A stretch of DNA of 64,000 nt from Streptomyces canus (GTDB taxonomy: Bacteria > Actinomycetota > Actinomycetes > Streptomycetales > Streptomycetaceae), in contig NZ_JAUSYQ010000002.1 of NCBI RefSeq assembly GCF_030816965.1, forward strand, positions 868,001 through 932,000. The letters are read 5' to 3'. Under the pieces are notes generated by a model. The model was not told the DNA's origin, made no database searches, and saw nothing but the letters and a program-made list of their open reading frames with translations. Numbering within the stretch: the first letter of the stretch is position 1; each line of letters opens with the position of its first letter. The translations under genes and the position numbers were made by a program. Positions 61,158 through 64,000 of this stretch are shown piece by piece.

Positions 61158-62300
61158 ATGCGATCCATGAGCAGTGACACGGACATAACGATCCACAGAC
61201 CCGAAGAGCTCGGCACCTCGCTCCGCAAGGCCTGGCACCGAGCGATGGACGAGTCGCCCGAGTACGCCAACCCGTTCCTGGCACCGGAGTTCGCGGCCGG
61301 GATCGGCAGACACCGCCGCGGCGGCGCCCGGGTGGCGGTGCTGCACCAGCGCGGAGAGGCCGTGGGCTTCCTCCCGTACGAACGGGGTTCCTTCGGCGTC
61401 GGCCGTGCCATCGGACTCGGACTCTCCGACTGCCAGGGACTCGTGCACCGCCCCGGGGTCACCTGGGACACCCGGGCGCTGCTGAAGGCGTGCCGGCTCT
61501 CCGTGTTCGAGTTCGACCACCTCGTCGAGGAGCAGACACCTTTCGCCCCCTATGTCACCGGGACGTTCGCCTCCCCGGTGATCGATCTCAAGGTCGGCAG
61601 CGACAGTTACCCGGAGTGGCTGCGCGGCGCGTACCCGGGACTCGCCAAGACCACCCTCAAGAAGGAGCGCCGGCTCACGCGCGACCTGGGTGAGATGCGG
61701 TTCGTGTTCGACGAGCGCGATCCGAGGGCGCTGCGCACACTGATGCGGTGGAAGTCCGCCCAGTACCGCCGGACGGGCCGGATGGACCGGTTCGCGCGGC
61801 CGTGGATCGTGAACCTGGTGGAGGACCTCTTCCAGGTCCGCGAGGAGCACTTCACCGGGATCCTTTCGGTGGTGTACGCCGGCGACCGGCCGGTGGCCGC
61901 CCACTTCGGACCGACCTCGCGCACGGTGTTCGCCCCCTGGTTCACCGCGTACGACCCCGAGCTGCGCTACTACTCCCCCGGCCTGATCATGCATCTGCGG
62001 ATGGCCGAGGCGGCAGGCCGGCGGGGGGCGCGGCTCATGGACATGGGGCGCGGCGACAAGGAGTGGAAGGACTGGCTCAAGACCCGGGAGCTGCGGGTGG
62101 CGGAAGGCTTCGCCACCCGTCCCCATCCGGTCGCGACGGCACACCGTCTGTGGCGCCGGCCCGTGCGGGGTCTGCGCAACACGGTCAACGCCCACCCGGC
62201 CCTGCGCGAGCCCGCCGACCGTCTCCTGAAGACCGTCGGCACCCTGCGCACCTCCGGGCACCGCTCGGACTCCGACAGCGCGGGACCGCTGGCGAGCTGA
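61158..62300 (+). CDS. GNAT/FemAB-like (CelD/BcsL-type) acyltransferase
   Basis: A 380-residue protein with a double GNAT-like fold. Hallmarks are FLAPEFAAGIGRHRRGGARV near the start, FLPYERGSFGVGRAIGLGLS, KTTLKKERRLTRDLGEMRF and, in the C-terminal GNAT core, YYSPGLIMHLRMAEAAGRRG with DMGRGDKEWKDWL. The same pattern marks CelD/BcsL-type proteins in exopolysaccharide clusters. It probably acylates a polysaccharide or lipid-linked sugar. The ATG at 61158 follows GGGGGGAA. The downstream DegT gene, 92 bp on, may be co-transcribed. Confidence 0.82.
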   Translation: MRSMSSDTDITIHRPEELGTSLRKAWHRAMDESPEYANPFLAPEFAAGIGRHRRGGARVAVLHQRGEAVGFLPYERGSFGVGRAIGLGLSDCQGLVHRPGVTWDTRALLKACRLSVFEFDHLVEEQTPFAPYVTGTFASPVIDLKVGSDSYPEWLRGAYPGLAKTTLKKERRLTRDLGEMRFVFDERDPRALRTLMRWKSAQYRRTGRMDRFARPWIVNLVEDLFQVREEHFTGILSVVYAGDRPVAAHFGPTSRTVFAPWFTAYDPELRYYSPGLIMHLRMAEAAGRRGARLMDMGRGDKEWKDWLKTRELRVAEGFATRPHPVATAHRLWRRPVRGLRNTVNAHPALREPADRLLKTVGTLRTSGHRSDSDSAGPLAS

Positions 62301-62310
62301 CCAGCCCGCT

Positions 62311-62333
62311 CACCTCCGGTTCCGCGGGAGGTG
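62311..62333 (+). terminator. Short hairpin CACCTCC-loop-GGAGGTG after acyltransferase gene
   Basis: A 7-bp inverted repeat with a 9-nt loop starts 10 bp after the acyltransferase stop and lies before the DegT-like gene. It is too short to be a strong terminator, so it could be attenuating. Confidence 0.35.
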
Positions 62334-62392
62334 TCGCCGACGCGTGTTTTCCTCCACGGTCCTTCCGTGGCCCATCGACACAAGGGGTGCCG

Positions 62393-63622
62393 ATGTCCTA
62401 TGGCTCGCGGCTGTCCGCGACGATGACCCGGCGACTGGGACGCGAGTGCGTCTACACGCCCTCGGCCCGGCTGGCCCTGTACCTGGCGCTCAGGCGCTGG
62501 TGCCGGCCGGGCGCGCGGGTGCTGATGTCACCGGTGAACGACGACGTGATCCTGTTCGTGGTCCTCGCGGCCGGGCTGCGCCCCGTGCAGGCCCCCGTAT
62601 CCGTGTGGGACGGCAACATCGACCCGGCCGCCGTACCGGAGTCGACCTGGCGCAACGTGGACGCGGTCCTGACCACCAACCTGTACGGCGTGCCCGACCG
62701 GGTCCTCGAACTGCGGCGCCGCTGCGAACAGTTGGGGATCCCGCTGTTCGAGGACGCGGCGCACGCGATCGGCAGCCATGTGGCCGGACAGCCGGTCGGA
62801 ACCTTCGGCAGGGCGGCGGCGTTCAGCCTGTCCAAGCACGTGGCCGGGATGGCGGGCGGTTTCCTCGCCGTCGAGGACGCGCGCACACGCCGGGAACTGG
62901 AGCTGCTGCGGGACGATCTCCTGACCCCCGGCAGGCTGCGCGAGGACCTGGCCACGACCCTGCGCCCGCTGGCCCGGTCCGCCGTCCGGTCGCTCCATCT
63001 GGTGCGCCCGGTGTGGCGGACGATGGAGCGTCTGGGGCTGCTGGAGCGCGACGCGTTCCGGATGGACCTGCACGCACCGCGGCTCGCCGCCTCCGCGCGG
63101 GAGGCACCGAGCCTGACCGCCTACGAGCGGTGGGTCCGTGTGGACCTGCACGGCTACCGTTCCCGGCACGGCTCGCTGGTCCGCGGCCAGCTGAAGCTGC
63201 GGATGGCCCGGCTCGACGAGGACCTGGCCCGGCGCAGGGCCGGGGTCGCCCTGCTGGCGGGCACACCGTGGGCCTCGCCGGCGCTGCGCGACAGGACGGC
63301 GCACGAGGGGCCGCTCCCCCTCTTCCGGGTGCCGCTGCTGGTCCATGACCGCGACGTGCTCGTCCAGCGGCTGGTACGGCACGACGTGGTCTGCGGCTAC
63401 ATCTACGACCCGCCGCTGGACGACTACGCGGGCGCGGAGTTCGTCGAGCCCTCCCCCGATCCGGCGCCCGCCCGCTGGTTCGCCGCGCACACGCTCCCGG
63501 CCGATCCGCTGCTGGCCCGCAGGATCGTGGGCGCGTTCACGAAGGAACGGGTGGCCGACGCGCATCCCTCGCTGCTGCGGCCGGTTCCGGACGTCACACC
63601 GCCCCGGTTGCTGGGGCAGTGA
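62393..63622 (+). CDS. DegT/DnrJ/EryC1-family PLP protein
   Basis: A 409-residue fold-type I PLP protein. Lys148 in AFSLSKHVAGMAGGFLAV matches the Schiff-base lysine of sugar aminotransferases. VLTTNLYGVPDRVLELRRRC, LFEDAAHAIGSHVAGQPVGT and DDVILFVVLAAG precede it. The C-terminal half (about 200-330) is longer and more divergent than in usual DegT members (about 370 residues). It may transaminate a keto-sugar for the polysaccharide suggested by the upstream acyltransferase. The ATG follows AAGGGG. Confidence 0.83.
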   Translation: MSYGSRLSATMTRRLGRECVYTPSARLALYLALRRWCRPGARVLMSPVNDDVILFVVLAAGLRPVQAPVSVWDGNIDPAAVPESTWRNVDAVLTTNLYGVPDRVLELRRRCEQLGIPLFEDAAHAIGSHVAGQPVGTFGRAAAFSLSKHVAGMAGGFLAVEDARTRRELELLRDDLLTPGRLREDLATTLRPLARSAVRSLHLVRPVWRTMERLGLLERDAFRMDLHAPRLAASAREAPSLTAYERWVRVDLHGYRSRHGSLVRGQLKLRMARLDEDLARRRAGVALLAGTPWASPALRDRTAHEGPLPLFRVPLLVHDRDVLVQRLVRHDVVCGYIYDPPLDDYAGAEFVEPSPDPAPARWFAAHTLPADPLLARRIVGAFTKERVADAHPSLLRPVPDVTPPRLLGQ

Positions 63623-63698
63623 GCTGTGACACCCCGACGATCGATCAAAACCTCAGGGGGTTAGCATATGAGCGCCGCCTAGCTCGAAAGAGAATTCT

Positions 63699-64000
63699 GT
63701 GACTGTCAAGGACGACTCGTTCACCGACTGGAAGAACCGCGAGGAGATCGCGGAATCGATGATCCCGCTGATCGGGATGCTGCACAGGGAGCGGGACGTG
63801 ACGGTTCTGCTGCACAGCCGTTCCCTGGTGAACAAGTCGGTGGTCAGCATCCTCAAGACCCACCGGTTCGCCCGGCAGATCGCCGGTGAGGAGCTCTCCG
63901 TCACCGACACCCTGCCTTTCGTCCAGGCGCTCACGACGCTGGACCTCGGCCCCTCGCAGATCGACATCGGCCGACTCGCCGAGATCCACCAGGCCGACGA
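63699..64000 (+). CDS. gap: Long-form glyceraldehyde-3-phosphate dehydrogenase, 5' part only
   Basis: The 100 visible codons (VTVKDDSFTDWKNREEIAES, PLIGMLHRERDVTVLLHSRS, SVVSILKTHRFARQIAGEEL) match the N-terminal extension of the roughly 480-residue GAPDH of Streptomyces and relatives. That extension precedes the NAD-binding domain, which lies beyond the window. The extra domain is absent from classical GapA; its role is not established. The GTG at 63699 follows GAAAGAGAA. The identification rests on the extension alone. Confidence 0.75.
   Translation, partial: MTVKDDSFTDWKNREEIAESMIPLIGMLHRERDVTVLLHSRSLVNKSVVSILKTHRFARQIAGEELSVTDTLPFVQALTTLDLGPSQIDIGRLAEIHQAD

Noticed and set aside
1..64000. 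CRISPR arrays, tRNA or rRNA genes, insertion sequences, prophage or antibiotic gene cluster
   Set aside because: No repeat-spacer arrays, cloverleaf-like sequences with tRNA features, transposase or integrase motifs, phage structural genes, or polyketide/peptide synthetase modules were found.

Overview
The window looks like a stretch of Streptomyces chromosome. It is very G+C-rich, uses many GTG starts with purine-rich ribosome binding sites, and carries typical Streptomyces families (LCP, TerD, DUF6643, Rv1733c-like, paired NarL-type two-component genes, CebEFG-like sugar ABC operons). No rRNA, tRNA, CRISPR array, insertion sequence or prophage was seen. About 65 genes are supported. The first (LCP) and last (GAPDH-like) run off the window.

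Layout. 1-3.3 kb: an LCP cell-wall ligase, an ArsR repressor with three copies of a TTGCGCAA palindrome around it, and two GlsB-like small membrane proteins flanking a decayed TerD relic. 3.4-5.2 kb: a squalene/phytoene-synthase-like enzyme and an alpha/beta hydrolase. 5.4-9.7 kb: an apparent 3-hydroxybutyrate module (MHS transporter, PucR/GAF regulator, 3-hydroxybutyrate dehydrogenase) sharing a CACATGTG motif. 9.7-18.7 kb: Nudix, Lnt, O-antigen-ligase-like protein, PH-like membrane protein, racemase, HpnB-like glycosyltransferase, tandem-TerD protein, DUF6643 and MOSC proteins. 18.9-24.4 kb: an Rv1733c-like protein, a beta-helix/CbxX AAA+ fusion, and a convergent multi-pass membrane protein with a GHSQG serine-hydrolase motif. 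24.6-28.8 kb: DeoR regulator, SRPBCC protein, Cds1/CysK-like PLP enzyme, a small orphan and an anti-sigma-type ATPase.

29-35.3 kb: a TetR-controlled divergent locus. One arm is SHOCT-ABC ATPase-FtsX permease. The other is TetR-cupin-DUF4865-phosphotriesterase, in which the cupin is frameshifted and the phosphotriesterase has a TTA codon. 35.8-38.3 kb: a plant-chloroplast-like class II ketol-acid reductoisomerase divergent from an IlvY-like LysR regulator. 38.3-46.3 kb: epimerase, RpiB-Nudix-ROK operon, an alkB gene frameshifted at a 23-bp palindromic repeat (second copy at 28.9 kb), two methyltransferases, and a class II aldolase/SIS isomerase pair. 46.4-49.2 kb: GH15 and PhzF proteins.

49.2-50.7 kb: a copper locus with three CsoR-type boxes, a His-rich secreted protein and the scar of a deleted CopA ATPase. 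50.8-57.3 kb: a seven-gene, mostly translationally coupled operon (Gfo/Idh, DUF6807/PmoA, cupin, sugar ABC importer, DUF624) behind a LacI/CRE-like operator; it probably imports and oxidises an unidentified sugar or glycoside. 57.5-64 kb: a solo OLD-type TOPRIM protein, a methyltransferase, a NarL-type two-component pair, a FemAB/CelD-like acyltransferase, a DegT-like PLP protein and a partial long-form GAPDH.

The strongest curiosities are recent gene damage (copA, alkB, cupin, terD), the eukaryote-like KARI paired with a proteobacterial-style regulator, the beta-helix/AAA+ fusion and several shared operator motifs. I did not find a clear-cut new defence or secretion system. Functional statements are from reading the translations against remembered family features; no database search was run.
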